Both the position numbers and the translations under genes were made by a program. DNA of 21,095 nt. It comes from DASWRT01 sp036403035. GTDB taxonomy: Bacteria; Pseudomonadota; Alphaproteobacteria; ATCC43930; CGMCC-115725. The notes beneath the pieces are model-generated. The model made no database searches and was not told the DNA's origin. It worked only from the letters and a program-made list of their open reading frames with translations. The stretch covers positions 1-21,095 of the forward strand of contig DASWRT010000246.1 of assembly GCA_036403035.1 (NCBI GenBank), given 5' to 3'. Shown piece after piece: positions 7,866-15,393 of the stretch; the first letter of the stretch is position 1, and every line of letters starts with the position of its first letter.

Positions 7866-8030
7866 ATGACCCATTTCGCCGAACTTCTGAATTCCTGGCT
7901 CGAGCTGTTGCAGCACCTCTCCGAGCAGCCCTCAGCCGCTCGTTCTAACGCGTCGTATGCCATGCGGCACCACGGTCGCCCGACACCGGGCGAGCCGAGC
8001 CGCTGGCATGACTGGCCGTACGGCCTGTAA
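7866..8030 (+). CDS. Small ORF (54 aa) leading the ABC operon
   Basis: An ATG at 7866, preceded by AAGAGAT, opens a frame of 54 codons ending in TAA at 8028-8030, 18 bases before the ATPase start. The peptide starts MTHFAELLNSWLELLQHLSE, an amphipathic helix, and ends in an Arg/His/Trp/Pro-rich tail (PSRWHDWPYGL). It has no signal peptide. Amino-acid use is plausible for a small protein and the tight spacing to the ATPase gene suggests co-translation. I do not recognise a family. It could be a small regulator or partner of the transporter, or a chance frame. Confidence 0.5.
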   Translation: MTHFAELLNSWLELLQHLSEQPSAARSNASYAMRHHGRPTPGEPSRWHDWPYGL

Positions 8031-8048
8031 TCGGAGGAGACGCCAATA

Positions 8049-9044
8049 ATGGCGGCGGGTGTCGAGGCGCATGCGGGATGTCGCTCCCTGGTACGGCTGT
8101 CCAGCGTCGCGGCGGCGGTCGGCGCGGTGCCGATCCTGCGCAACGTGACGCTTCACCTTCAACGGGGCGAAATCCTCGGCCTGCTCGGGCCGAACGGCGC
8201 CGGCAAGACGACGACGCTGTCCGTTGTCTTGGGACTGACCGCGCCGAGCACGGGTACCGTGCGTGTGCTCGGTCTCGATCCCGCCAGCCACGGAGTGCAG
8301 GTGCGGGCGCTCACCGGAGCGCTGCCGGAGCGCGGCGGTTTCTATGGATGGATGACCGCGCCCGACTACCTCGCCTTCTTTGCGCGGCTGTATGGGGTGG
8401 AGCGCCACCCCGGCGAGATCGCCGACCGGCTTGCGCAGGTCGGCCTTGCTCCGCAGCCGGCGCAGCGCATCGAGACCTTCTCGCACGGCATGCGGCAGCG
8501 CCTCGGGCTCGCCCGGGCGTTGCTGGCCGACCCGCCCCTGATTTTGCTCGACGAACCGACCAGTGGTCTCGACCCGCGCGGCCGGCATGAGGTTCATGAT
8601 CTGCTCCGGTCCCTTGCTCGTAACGGCACCGGCATCCTGCTGTCGACCCATCTCCTCGACGACGTCGAGCGGCTCTGCGACCGGATCACGGTCATATCGG
8701 CGGGCGCGACCGTCGCCGAAGGCACCGTGCACGAACTCGCCGCGAACGCGCCCGATGACGCTGCGCCGCCGCAGAATGCCGACCGTTACCGACTGCGCCT
8801 CGGCGGGCGCGGCGAAGCACTGCCCTTGCCGGCCGGCGTCGCAATGGTTGGCCGCGACGGCGAGTGGTGCACGGTCGAGGTCGCCCGGTCGGATGACCCC
8901 TCGACGATCTGGCGGGAGCTGATGTTCCTCGGCTGGCGCGTGCGCGAGATCCGCCAAGTCGAGAACGGCGGGTCGGAGCTGGAGCGTCTCTATCTTCGCT
9001 TGACCGGGGAAACAGACGCGGTGCGGAGCACTGTAGCGGTATGA
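8049..9044 (+). CDS. ABC-2 type transporter, ATP-binding subunit
   Basis: This encodes 331 residues, beginning with GGAGGAG at good spacing. The nucleotide-binding domain covers about residues 15-235: Walker A GPNGAGKTT (47-55), a Q-loop position with LPE as in ABC-2 exporters (93-95), signature SHGMRQ (145-150), Walker B LILLDEP (164-170), D-loop SGLD, and switch His201 (STHLLDD). A C-terminal extension of about 90 residues follows, common in exporter ATPases of the CcmA/NatA type. It drives export or movement of a lipid, peptide or polysaccharide with the permease encoded next, overlapping by ATGA at 9041-9044. The substrate is unknown. The neighbours (anchored periplasmic protein, two-component system, uppP fragment) point to an envelope role. 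Confidence 0.92.
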   Translation: MAAGVEAHAGCRSLVRLSSVAAAVGAVPILRNVTLHLQRGEILGLLGPNGAGKTTTLSVVLGLTAPSTGTVRVLGLDPASHGVQVRALTGALPERGGFYGWMTAPDYLAFFARLYGVERHPGEIADRLAQVGLAPQPAQRIETFSHGMRQRLGLARALLADPPLILLDEPTSGLDPRGRHEVHDLLRSLARNGTGILLSTHLLDDVERLCDRITVISAGATVAEGTVHELAANAPDDAAPPQNADRYRLRLGGRGEALPLPAGVAMVGRDGEWCTVEVARSDDPSTIWRELMFLGWRVREIRQVENGGSELERLYLRLTGETDAVRSTVAV

Positions 9045-9853
9045 CGGCACAACTCGATCATACGGAGCGGCGGCAATTCGACGTGCCGGCGCCCTCGCCT
9101 GTCACCGGCGCGCAGCTGATCGCGCGCAAGGAAGCAGGCGAATTGCTGCTGAGCGTGCGCGGCCTCGCCTGGCTGCTGGTCGTGGCGGCCGTGCTCTCCG
9201 GGTTCGCGCTGCTCCTCGTCGGCGACACCGAGCTCGCGCTCCTCGATAACGCACAGGTGGTCTATGACATGATCGCCGTGGCGGTCGCGGTCGGCGCGCT
9301 GATCGCCATCGTCGCCGGCGTCGACGCGGTCGGCGGCGAGCGCGAGCGCGGCTCGCTGGTGCCGCTCCTCCTGGTACCGCTGCCGCGCGCAGCCTTGCTG
9401 GCCGGCAAACTCGGCGGCCTGCTGGCCGCGTGGATAGCCACCGTGGCGATCACGCTGCCCTACCTCTGGGCAGTCGGGAGCACCGGCCAGAATCTCGCTT
9501 CCGGGGTGGCGGCCTTCGTCGTGCTGGGGACGCCGGTCGTCCTGACCTTCGGCGCCTTCGCGCTCGGATTGGGAGCCCGGCTCGGCTCGGTCGCCGGGGC
9601 GCTTGCCGCTTCGCTGACCGTGCTCGTGCTCTCCGGCAGTCCGCTGGTGATCGGGCCCGGACTGCGACGCACCGCGATCGGTACCGCCTTCGATCTCGTC
9701 AACCCGTTTTCGGCCGCGCTGAACGCGGTCGACGCTGTCGTGATCGACTCCGAGCCACTCCTGGCTCAAACGGCAGCGTTTGCCGTTACGTTCGCTTGGG
9801 TACTGATCGCGTGCTGGTTCGCCTGGGGCGGCGTACGCCGTCTCGCGCGGTAG
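9041..9853 (+). CDS. ABC-2 type transporter, permease subunit
   Basis: This encodes 270 residues with about six membrane segments (around residues 43-60, 75-98, 115-145, 155-180, 185-205, 240-262). The start shares an ATGA with the end of the ATPase gene, so translation is coupled. An early cytoplasmic helix with ARKEAGELLLSVRGL and the later GGERERGSLVPLLLVPLPRAALLAGKL are features of NosY/ABC-2 permeases, where the ER-G-L motif contacts the ATPase. It would form the transmembrane path in the inner membrane as a homodimer or with another subunit. A TAGGAGGACC ribosome site for the next gene overlaps its stop, so the three genes are surely one transcript. Confidence 0.9.
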   Translation: MTAQLDHTERRQFDVPAPSPVTGAQLIARKEAGELLLSVRGLAWLLVVAAVLSGFALLLVGDTELALLDNAQVVYDMIAVAVAVGALIAIVAGVDAVGGERERGSLVPLLLVPLPRAALLAGKLGGLLAAWIATVAITLPYLWAVGSTGQNLASGVAAFVVLGTPVVLTFGAFALGLGARLGSVAGALAASLTVLVLSGSPLVIGPGLRRTAIGTAFDLVNPFSAALNAVDAVVIDSEPLLAQTAAFAVTFAWVLIACWFAWGGVRRLAR

Positions 9854-9864
9854 GAGGACCAGAG

Positions 9865-10434
9865 ATGCGTCAGGTCACATCGTCGGTTCTCCTCCTGATG
9901 CTGCTCGCCGCATTTCCGGTCGGCGCGAAAGCGGCTCAGCTCTCCGTCGAGATTGCGCCACGCACCGGCGACCCCGTCCATCCCCGGATGGGCGACCGCC
10001 TGGCCTTCCGCTCGACGATCCGGAACGTCGGTCCGGATACCGCCACCTCGGGCGTCGTCGCATGGTTCAACCTGCTGCAGGTCGATCCGGGGAAGGAGCA
10101 GCCAGTCGATCTCGAGGACTGGAGCGCCCAGAAAGCCGTTACGCTGCCGGCGCTGGTGCCGGGGCAGGCGGTCGAGACCGAATGGCCTCTGCGGCTGATC
10201 CAATCGGGCAGCTACCGTGCCGCCGTGATCGCCGCCCCGGTCGGCGGCGGCGCCGATGCGGCCGTCGCGCCGGTCGCGAGCCGGTTCGCCGGCTTTGCCG
10301 TCGCGGCGAAGCCCGTCGTTGAGTCCGGACGCGTGCTCGTCGTCGCATCGGGCATGCCGATCCTCCTGGGCGCAGTCCTGCTCTGGCGCCTCCGGGGCGG
10401 TCGCCGCCACCGGGCGCAAGGCCCCGTGCGGTAA
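9865..10434 (+). CDS. Membrane-anchored Ig-like (CARDB/NEW3-type) accessory protein
   Basis: This encodes 189 residues. The ATG at 9865 follows AGGAGG. It has a Sec signal peptide (MRQVTSSVLLLMLLAAFPVG, cleavage near AKA-A), then a single beta-rich domain of about 115 residues with the pattern VEIAPRTGDPVHPRMGDRLAFRSTIRNVGPDTATSG and LVPGQAVETEWPLRLIQSGSYRAAVIA. That is the layout of CARDB/NEW3 domains. A C-terminal membrane helix (VLVVASGMPILLGAVLLW) and a basic RGGRRHR tail place the domain in the periplasm. Its position between the transporter and the regulators suggests a substrate-receiving or signalling partner of the transporter. The domain call is structural inference, not a firm family match. 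Confidence 0.7.
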   Translation: MRQVTSSVLLLMLLAAFPVGAKAAQLSVEIAPRTGDPVHPRMGDRLAFRSTIRNVGPDTATSGVVAWFNLLQVDPGKEQPVDLEDWSAQKAVTLPALVPGQAVETEWPLRLIQSGSYRAAVIAAPVGGGADAAVAPVASRFAGFAVAAKPVVESGRVLVVASGMPILLGAVLLWRLRGGRRHRAQGPVR

Positions 10435-10456
10435 CAGTCGGATACGGAGAAGGCTC

Positions 10457-11149
10457 GTGAAGATCCTGCTGATCGAGGACGAGAATGACACGGCGCGCTA
10501 CATCGCCGACGGGCTGACCCGGAAAGGTCATGTCGTCGACCGGGCAGCGAACGGCCGAGACGGCCTGTTCCTCGCGGCAGGCGAGCCGTACGACGTGATG
10601 ATCGTCGACCGGCTGCTGCCAAACCTGGATGGACTCGCGGTGGTCAAGACCATTCGTGGGGCCGGCGTAAAGACGCCGGTACTGTTCCTGACTGCCGTCG
10701 ATGGCGTCGACGATCGGGTCGAGGGGTTGGAGGCCGGAGGCGATGACTATCTCGTCAAGCCCTTCGCCTTCACCGAGCTCGCCGCACGTGTCGAGGCGCT
10801 TTCGAGACGCCCGGCGCTGGCCGTGGAGGGCACGGTCCTGCGCGTCGGCGATCTCGAAATGGACCTTTCTCGCCGTACCGTTCTGCGCAGCGGGCGGGCG
10901 GTCGAGCTTCAGCCGCGCGAGTTTCGCCTGCTCGAATACCTGATGCGCCATCCGGGCCAGCTCATCACCCGCACCATGCTCCTCGAACATGTCTGGGACT
11001 TTCACTTCGACCCGCGGACCACGGTGGTCGAGACGCACATCAGTCGGCTGCGCAGCAAGCTCGGCAGCGGCGGCGAGGGCGAGCAAACGCTGATCGAGAC
11101 CGTGCGAGGCGCGGGCTATCGGCTGCGCGATGCGTATCCGCTGGCCTGA
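10457..11149 (+). CDS. OmpR/PhoB-family response regulator
   Basis: This encodes 230 residues from a GTG at 10457 with GGAGAAGG upstream; an ATG-free start is confirmed by the family opening MKILLIEDE. The receiver domain has the acidic pair Glu7-Asp8, phospho-acceptor Asp51 (VMIVDRLLP), Thr79 and Lys101 (LVKPF). The winged-helix DNA-binding domain follows from about residue 128, with ELQPREFRLLEYLMRHPGQ, the recognition region TTVVETHISRLRSKL and the wing IETVRGAGYRL. It is a phosphorylation-controlled transcription factor acting in the cytoplasm. It overlaps the kinase gene by 20 bases. Likely targets include its own operon and the PepSY/COG4705 divergent pair, by inference from neighbourhood and repeats there. 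Confidence 0.95.
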   Translation: MKILLIEDENDTARYIADGLTRKGHVVDRAANGRDGLFLAAGEPYDVMIVDRLLPNLDGLAVVKTIRGAGVKTPVLFLTAVDGVDDRVEGLEAGGDDYLVKPFAFTELAARVEALSRRPALAVEGTVLRVGDLEMDLSRRTVLRSGRAVELQPREFRLLEYLMRHPGQLITRTMLLEHVWDFHFDPRTTVVETHISRLRSKLGSGGEGEQTLIETVRGAGYRLRDAYPLA

Positions 11150-12575
11150 TCTCGCCCGAACGACGAGCTTCCGGCTGGCGCTGCTCTATGCCGGGCTGTT
11201 CGCCGCGTCTGCTCTGGTGCTCTTCGCGGTAATTTACTGGGCCGCGGCAGGAACGCTCCTCGACCAGATCGACGCCGACCTGAATGCGGAACGCGCGGCG
11301 CTGGAAGCGCAGGCAGGCCACGGTGACCCCTTGGCGCTCGCCGACGCCGTCGCCGAGCACATGCGGCGCCCCGGCAACCGGTTCCGCTATCTGATCGAGG
11401 ACGGATCGGGCGAGGTTCTCGCGGGCGATCTGCCGAAGCTGCCAGCCCTACATTCGAGGTATTTCGACACGGAGGTGGCATCGCGGCTCCCCGACGGGAG
11501 CGATACCGACAACGAGCGGCGCATGCTGCGCGGGATCGGGCAGCGCCTTCCGGATAGCGGCGCCCTCCTGCTCATCGCCGAAGACGCCCATGCGCTCGAG
11601 GAAATGCGCGAGATGATCGCGGGCGCCTTCGCCTGGGCCGCCGGAGCGACGCTGCTGCTTGCGGGACTGGGCGCCGGGATCATGTCCGCCGACGTGCTTC
11701 GCCGGGTCGAGGCGATCAACCGGGCGAGCGAACGCATCATGGCGGGCGAGCTTTCCCGGCGGCTGCCCGTCCGGGCCGGGAGCGGCCCCGGCGCGGGCGA
11801 CGAATTCGACCGGCTCGCCGCCAACCTCAACGTGATGCTTGACCGGATCGAGCGTCTGGTCGAGGGCTTGCGCCAGGTCTCGACCGACATCGCGCACGAC
11901 CTGCGCACGCCGCTCGGGCGGCTGCGCTGCACGCTCGAATCGGCGCGCGAGGCCGATTGTTCGGCCACGTCCGATCCGGAGCGTCCGAACGCTATCGATC
12001 GCGCCATCGCCGAAGCGGACGCCCTGCTCGCGACCTTCGGCGCGCTGTTGCGGATCGCCCAGATCGAGGCCGGCGCCGCCCGGCGGGGCTTCGGGTTCGT
12101 CGATCTATCCGCGGTACTGGAAGCGGTCATCGAAGTGTACGGACCGGCGGCCGAGGAAAAGGAGCAGGCGCTCAGCGCGTGCCTTGCCCCCGGCATTATC
12201 GTCATGGGCGACCAGGCATTGCTGACGCAACTGTTCGCCAATCTCGTCGAGAATGCGATCCGCCATGCGCCCCCCGCCGCTCGTATCGAACTCGACCTAC
12301 TACTCGCCGCAGATGGTCGCGGTCCGGAGGTAACGGTCCGCGATGATGGGCCGGGCATTCCGTCCGGCGAGCGCTCCAAGGTCTTCCACCGCTTCTACCG
12401 GCTCGATGCCAGCCGCAGCACACCGGGCAACGGGCTTGGGCTGTCGCTGGTCGCCGCCGTCGCCGACCTGCATGGGATCGCCATCCGGCTGACCGGCAAT
12501 GAACCGCGCGGCCTGTGCGTTCACCTCGCTTTCCCGCAACTCGGCATCCAAGCGCCGGATAAGGAGACGGCATGA
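11130..12575 (+). CDS. Sensor histidine kinase
   Basis: This encodes 481 residues. Membrane helix one is at about 16-40, a periplasmic sensor region at 41-163, helix two at 164-186, then HAMP (187-242), the dimerisation and phospho-acceptor helix with DIAHDLRTPL (His256), and a catalytic domain with N box NLVENAIRH (Asn375), G1 DDGPGI (405-410), F box FHRFYR and G2 GNGLGLSL (433-440). All key residues are present. The periplasmic region is about 120 residues and acidic (DLNAERAALEAQAG, DGSDTDNERR); its ligand is unknown. It autophosphorylates and passes phosphate to the regulator encoded upstream, whose gene it overlaps. The architecture is of the QseC/PmrB type. Its stop overlaps the next start by ATGA. 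Confidence 0.94.
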   Translation: MRIRWPDLARTTSFRLALLYAGLFAASALVLFAVIYWAAAGTLLDQIDADLNAERAALEAQAGHGDPLALADAVAEHMRRPGNRFRYLIEDGSGEVLAGDLPKLPALHSRYFDTEVASRLPDGSDTDNERRMLRGIGQRLPDSGALLLIAEDAHALEEMREMIAGAFAWAAGATLLLAGLGAGIMSADVLRRVEAINRASERIMAGELSRRLPVRAGSGPGAGDEFDRLAANLNVMLDRIERLVEGLRQVSTDIAHDLRTPLGRLRCTLESAREADCSATSDPERPNAIDRAIAEADALLATFGALLRIAQIEAGAARRGFGFVDLSAVLEAVIEVYGPAAEEKEQALSACLAPGIIVMGDQALLTQLFANLVENAIRHAPPAARIELDLLLAADGRGPEVTVRDDGPGIPSGERSKVFHRFYRLDASRSTPGNGLGLSLVAAVADLHGIAIRLTGNEPRGLCVHLAFPQLGIQAPDKETA

Positions 12576-12628
12576 CGTTCCTTCAAGCGATCGCCATCGC
12601 CGTGCTGCAGGTCAGCCGCGGAGTCTGA
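12572..12628 (+). pseudogene. Truncated uppP/bacA-like start (18 codons)
   Basis: The ATG at 12572 overlaps the kinase TGA as ATGA, the classic arrangement of a co-translated next gene, yet the frame stops after 18 codons at 12628. The first residues, MTFLQAIAIAVLQ followed by VS, resemble the N-terminus of undecaprenyl-diphosphatase (usual form M-x-x-LQAI-x-x-x-x-x-QG-x-(S/T)-E), except that the conserved Gly and Glu and the rest of the protein are missing. Beyond the stop no membrane protein continues in any frame before the IS256 remnant. UppP recycles undecaprenyl diphosphate, the wall-lipid carrier, and gives bacitracin resistance. The match is short and from memory, so this is a tentative identification. 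Confidence 0.4.
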
Positions 12629-12659
12629 GCCGGGGAAACGCCACCGGCGAGAGACGATC

Positions 12660-12804
12660 GCCGTTACAGTTGGGCTTGCGCTGGCTTCCAGCTCGGCGTC
12701 AAGCATCACAGGCGGATGCGCTGGCGCACCCCGGCCTCCACCGGATCGAACCGGTCCGCGCCCAGAAATGGCGCGGCATCCTCGCTGACGCTATTCTCGT
12801 TCAT
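12660..12804 (-). pseudogene. IS256-type transposase remnant, N-terminal piece
   Basis: From the ATG at 12804 the minus strand reads 32 codons with DAAPFLGADRFDPVEAGVRQ and RIRL, the recognisable opening of IS256/MutA-type transposases (pattern PFL-x-x-x-x-FDP-(V/L)E-x-x-(V/I)R-x-(R)IR). A TGA at 12706-12708 stops it. One frame over, from 12709, MLDAELEAS resembles the following (E)-x-x-(L)-x-x-ELEA part, so a frameshift and a small loss have occurred. The DDE catalytic region is absent. The remnant lies between the uppP-like fragment and the lyase gene, and its insertion and later deletion could explain the loss of uppP. An AGGAG ribosome site is present but sits in a palindrome, described separately. 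Confidence 0.6.
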
Positions 12805-12805
12805 G

Positions 12806-12869
12806 GCGTAATCTCCTGCGGCAGTCGGCAAACCGCCGGTGACGGTTGTTCCCAATCAGGAGATTACGC
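12806..12869 (-). promoter_or_regulatory. Inverted repeat covering the transposase ribosome site
   Basis: GCGTAATCTCCTG at 12806-12818 and CAGGAGATTACGC at 12857-12869 are a perfect 13-base inverted pair with a 38-base spacer. On the minus-strand transcript the right-hand arm comes first and the second arm contains the AGGAG ribosome site, 8 bases before the transposase ATG at 12804. A transcript entering from outside would fold and hide the site. This is the known design of several insertion sequences (IS10, IS50, IS30) for muting read-through transcripts. A terminal inverted repeat copy could also be part of the structure. Confidence 0.6.
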
Positions 12870-13001
12870 GCCTTCAAATTCCCATGGCCGCCGCGACACC
12901 ACTGGGAAGCGGTGGGGTCTAATCTCACTCCGGAACGGCATCCGCCGCTGCCGCTGCTGCCGCACCGCACGCACTGCGTCCCGATCGTGGAGCCTGTCCC
13001 G

Positions 13002-13892
13002 ATGATCCGCCGCCTCCGTCCCGTCGAACTGCGCCGGTCCTATCTGTTCCTGCCCGGAGCGGACGAGGCCGCGCTGCTCGCCGCGCCCGCCAGCGGCGCC
13101 GACGTGTTGATCCAGGAGCTGGAGGATTTCACGCCGCCCGACCGCCTGCCCGAGGCGCGGGCGCTGGCGGAGCCCGTGATGCGGCGATGGCGCGAGGCCG
13201 GCGCGGTGGCCGCGATCCGCGTCAATCCGCTGGACCGCGGCGGGCGCGACGATCTGGAGGCGGCGATGCGGGCCCGCCCGGACGCCATCCTCCTGCCGAA
13301 AGTCGCCGCCCCGGAACAGATCGCCGAACTGGACGGCGCCGTCGCGCGCCTCGAACGGGAATTAGGCATCCCTGAGCGGGCAACGGAGATCGTCCCCAAC
13401 ATCGAGTCGGCGCGCGGGCTCGTGCGGACCGGGGCGATCGCCGGCGCAAGCGGCCGCGTGCGCGCCTGCCTCGTCGCCTCCGAGGACATGGCGGCGGATC
13501 TCGGCGCGGAGCGCGGTCCTGACGCCGTCGAGCTGGCCTATGTCCGCCAGCGCTTCCTCGTCGAATGCGTCGCGGCCGACGTGATCGCGATCGACTGCCC
13601 GTTCACTTTCTCCGGCCTCGGCGACCTTGAGGCGGAGACCCGGTTCGCCCGCCGCCTCGGCTACCGCGCGAAGAGCTGCGTCGCCCCCTCGCACGCGGCG
13701 GTGATCAACCGCCTGCTGACGCCGTCGGCGGACGAGATCGACAGGGCGCGGCGGGTCGTTGCGGCGTTCGAAGCCGCCCGCGCCCGCGGCGGCGACCGGA
13801 CGCTCGTCGACGGCGTTCAGGTCGAGATGCCGACCTATCTCGGCGCCAAGCGGCTACTCGCGCGGGCGGAGGAACTGGCGGGCGCGGCCTGA
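13002..13892 (+). CDS. HpcH/HpaI aldolase / CitE-like CoA-ester lyase family protein
   Basis: This encodes 296 residues with the TIM-barrel pattern of the citrate-lyase-beta group: RSYLFLPGAD (12-21), LIQELEDFTPP (36-46, where CitE has LDLEDAV), AIRVNPLD (71-78) with the phosphate/CoA-contacting Arg, ILLPKV (96-101), an acidic metal ligand at Glu135 in IPNIESARG-like VPNIESARGL, and SEDMAADLG (160-168). Such enzymes cleave or form citryl-, malyl- or citramalyl-CoA with Mg2+. The LEDFTPP variation departs from CitE proper and is seen in citrate-lyase-like proteins of unknown substrate. The ATG at 13002 has only a weak ribosome site; an upstream GTG (12987) is in frame. It is the first gene after the IS remnant and may head the catabolic group. 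Confidence 0.85.
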   Translation: MIRRLRPVELRRSYLFLPGADEAALLAAPASGADVLIQELEDFTPPDRLPEARALAEPVMRRWREAGAVAAIRVNPLDRGGRDDLEAAMRARPDAILLPKVAAPEQIAELDGAVARLERELGIPERATEIVPNIESARGLVRTGAIAGASGRVRACLVASEDMAADLGAERGPDAVELAYVRQRFLVECVAADVIAIDCPFTFSGLGDLEAETRFARRLGYRAKSCVAPSHAAVINRLLTPSADEIDRARRVVAAFEAARARGGDRTLVDGVQVEMPTYLGAKRLLARAEELAGAA

Positions 13893-14029
13893 GCCGGACG
13901 GGCGCAGCGTCGGCGGCGCCGGTCCCGAGCGAGTCGTGCTTCTCCCGTAAATCGTTGTTCAGGCTCGTTGACGGCCCTCGCGTGACCAGCGAAACTGCGG
14001 GTTCGCGATGCAGCGATCAGTGAAAGCGC

Positions 14030-15334
14030 ATGGCCGGTTACGTTCTCGCCATCCTCCTTTGTACCGGTGGGAATTGCGATCTCGTCCGCGTCGAGCCGGG
14101 GGTCGCATACCCGACTTATGACGCGTGCGCCGCGGCCATGACGGCGAATGCGTCCAGAATCGACGAAGTCGCCGGACGCATCCGGACCGAGGAGGGACGG
14201 CAGGGCGAAACGATCTGCCTGCGCGACCGGCTCACGATCGTAGAGGTCGACGAAGAGTACGAAGCGCGCATCTCGACCATTGTCCGCGGAAGTCCCGAAG
14301 CAACCGCGTCTCCGGTCGGAACGCTCGCCCGCGGCCGGATCGCGCGAGTAACGGGGACCGTCGCCGGCACGCTATGGCTCCGCATCGCGCTGCCCGATGG
14401 CCGCAGCGGCTACGTTTTCGGGGAGCACCTGCGGAAGCTGCCGGTCGGTGGGACGCCGGAGACCAGTGCCGCCGAACCCGCGGAGACAACCCGGTCCGCG
14501 GCCGTCGCACCTGTACCTGTACCCGCCCCCTCACCCGCGCCGCCCCCCATGGCCACACCTGCGGCGCCCGCGGCTCGCCCCGGCCCATCGTCAACCCCAG
14601 GAGCCGCCGTTCGCTCGATTCGGGAATTCCGCGACTGCGATCTGTGCCCGGCGATGGTGGCGCTGCCCAGCGGGGGTTTCGAGATGGGTTCGACGACCGA
14701 CCCGAGCGAGCAACCACCGCATCGCGTCGAGCTTCCGGCCTTCGCGATCGGCAAGTTCGAAGTCACGCAGGCCGAATGGAATGCGTGCGTGGCCGCGGAC
14801 GCGTGTCGCTATAAGCCGCCCGGCCCGGCCGCCCGCGATCAGGCGCCCATGACGAACGTGAGTTGGGACGACGCCACGCAATATACGGGATGGCTACGGC
14901 AGTCGACCGGCAAACCCTATCGCCTGCCCAGCGAGGCGGAATGGGAATATGCCGCCCGTGCCGCCACGTCGACACCCTACCCCTGGGGCCGCGAGATCGG
15001 CGCCGCGATGGTGAACTGCAACGGCTGCGGCGGCGGTTTCGACCCGAAGCAGTCGAATGTGGGCAGCTTCCCGCCCAATCGTTGGGGCCTCCACGACATG
15101 CTGGGCGGCGTTGCCGAATGGGTCGCCGATTGCTGGCACAAGACGTACGAGCATGCCCCGGCCAACGGGGCCGCGTGGGAGGCGCCCCGCTGCGTGCTGC
15201 GCGTGCTCCGCGGCGGATCATGGAAAAGTTCACCGACGGATCTGACCGCCTCGGCCCGAAACTTCTACGATCCGTCCGTGCGCTATCCCGCCAACGGATT
15301 CCGCGTCGCCCAGGACTTGGCCGAGGAGCGCTGA
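14030..15334 (+). CDS. SH3-domain plus SUMF1/formylglycine-generating-type protein
   Basis: This encodes 434 residues in three parts. Residues 1-65 hold a family-specific Cys-rich segment (LLCTGGNCDLVRVEPGVAYPTYDAC); 70-140 an SH3-like fold (VGTLARGRIARVTGTVAGTLWLRI and SGYVFGEHLRKL); 141-195 a Pro/Ala linker; and about 205-430 a SUMF1 (FGE-like) domain: MVALPSGGFEMGS, FEVTQAEW, PMTNVSWDDA, YRLPSEAEWEYAARA, YPWG, NRWGLHDMLGGVAEWV and the closing LRGGSWKSS. No clear Sec signal is seen. The true formylglycine enzyme needs two Cys in the GGS region (GGSYLCHDSYC); here the stretch reads KSSPTDLTASARN with none, so it should not make formylglycine and is better viewed as a SUMF1-fold protein of unknown activity. 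It lies between two catabolic genes. Confidence 0.85.
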   Translation: MAGYVLAILLCTGGNCDLVRVEPGVAYPTYDACAAAMTANASRIDEVAGRIRTEEGRQGETICLRDRLTIVEVDEEYEARISTIVRGSPEATASPVGTLARGRIARVTGTVAGTLWLRIALPDGRSGYVFGEHLRKLPVGGTPETSAAEPAETTRSAAVAPVPVPAPSPAPPPMATPAAPAARPGPSSTPGAAVRSIREFRDCDLCPAMVALPSGGFEMGSTTDPSEQPPHRVELPAFAIGKFEVTQAEWNACVAADACRYKPPGPAARDQAPMTNVSWDDATQYTGWLRQSTGKPYRLPSEAEWEYAARAATSTPYPWGREIGAAMVNCNGCGGGFDPKQSNVGSFPPNRWGLHDMLGGVAEWVADCWHKTYEHAPANGAAWEAPRCVLRVLRGGSWKSSPTDLTASARNFYDPSVRYPANGFRVAQDLAEER

Positions 15335-15393
15335 GACTGCGCCGTCCGTTCGGCGGCGCGGGCGAGGACATGGATCCGGGGAGTGATTTCGGC

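Larger units (their letters stand above)
12629..13001. other. 373-base decayed interval between kinase and lyase genes
   Basis: This interval has no intact gene. It holds the uppP-like fragment's abrupt end, the IS256-type transposase remnant (12660-12804), its 13-base inverted repeat (12806-12869), and about 130 bases of low-information sequence leading to the lyase start. Any promoter for the catabolic genes should lie in 12870-13000, but no clear -35/-10 pair is seen. Confidence 0.6.

Noticed and set aside
12806..12869. Intrinsic terminator after the kinase operon
   Set aside because: The spacer is 38 bases and no T run follows the stem on either strand; overlap with the transposase ribosome site is a better explanation.
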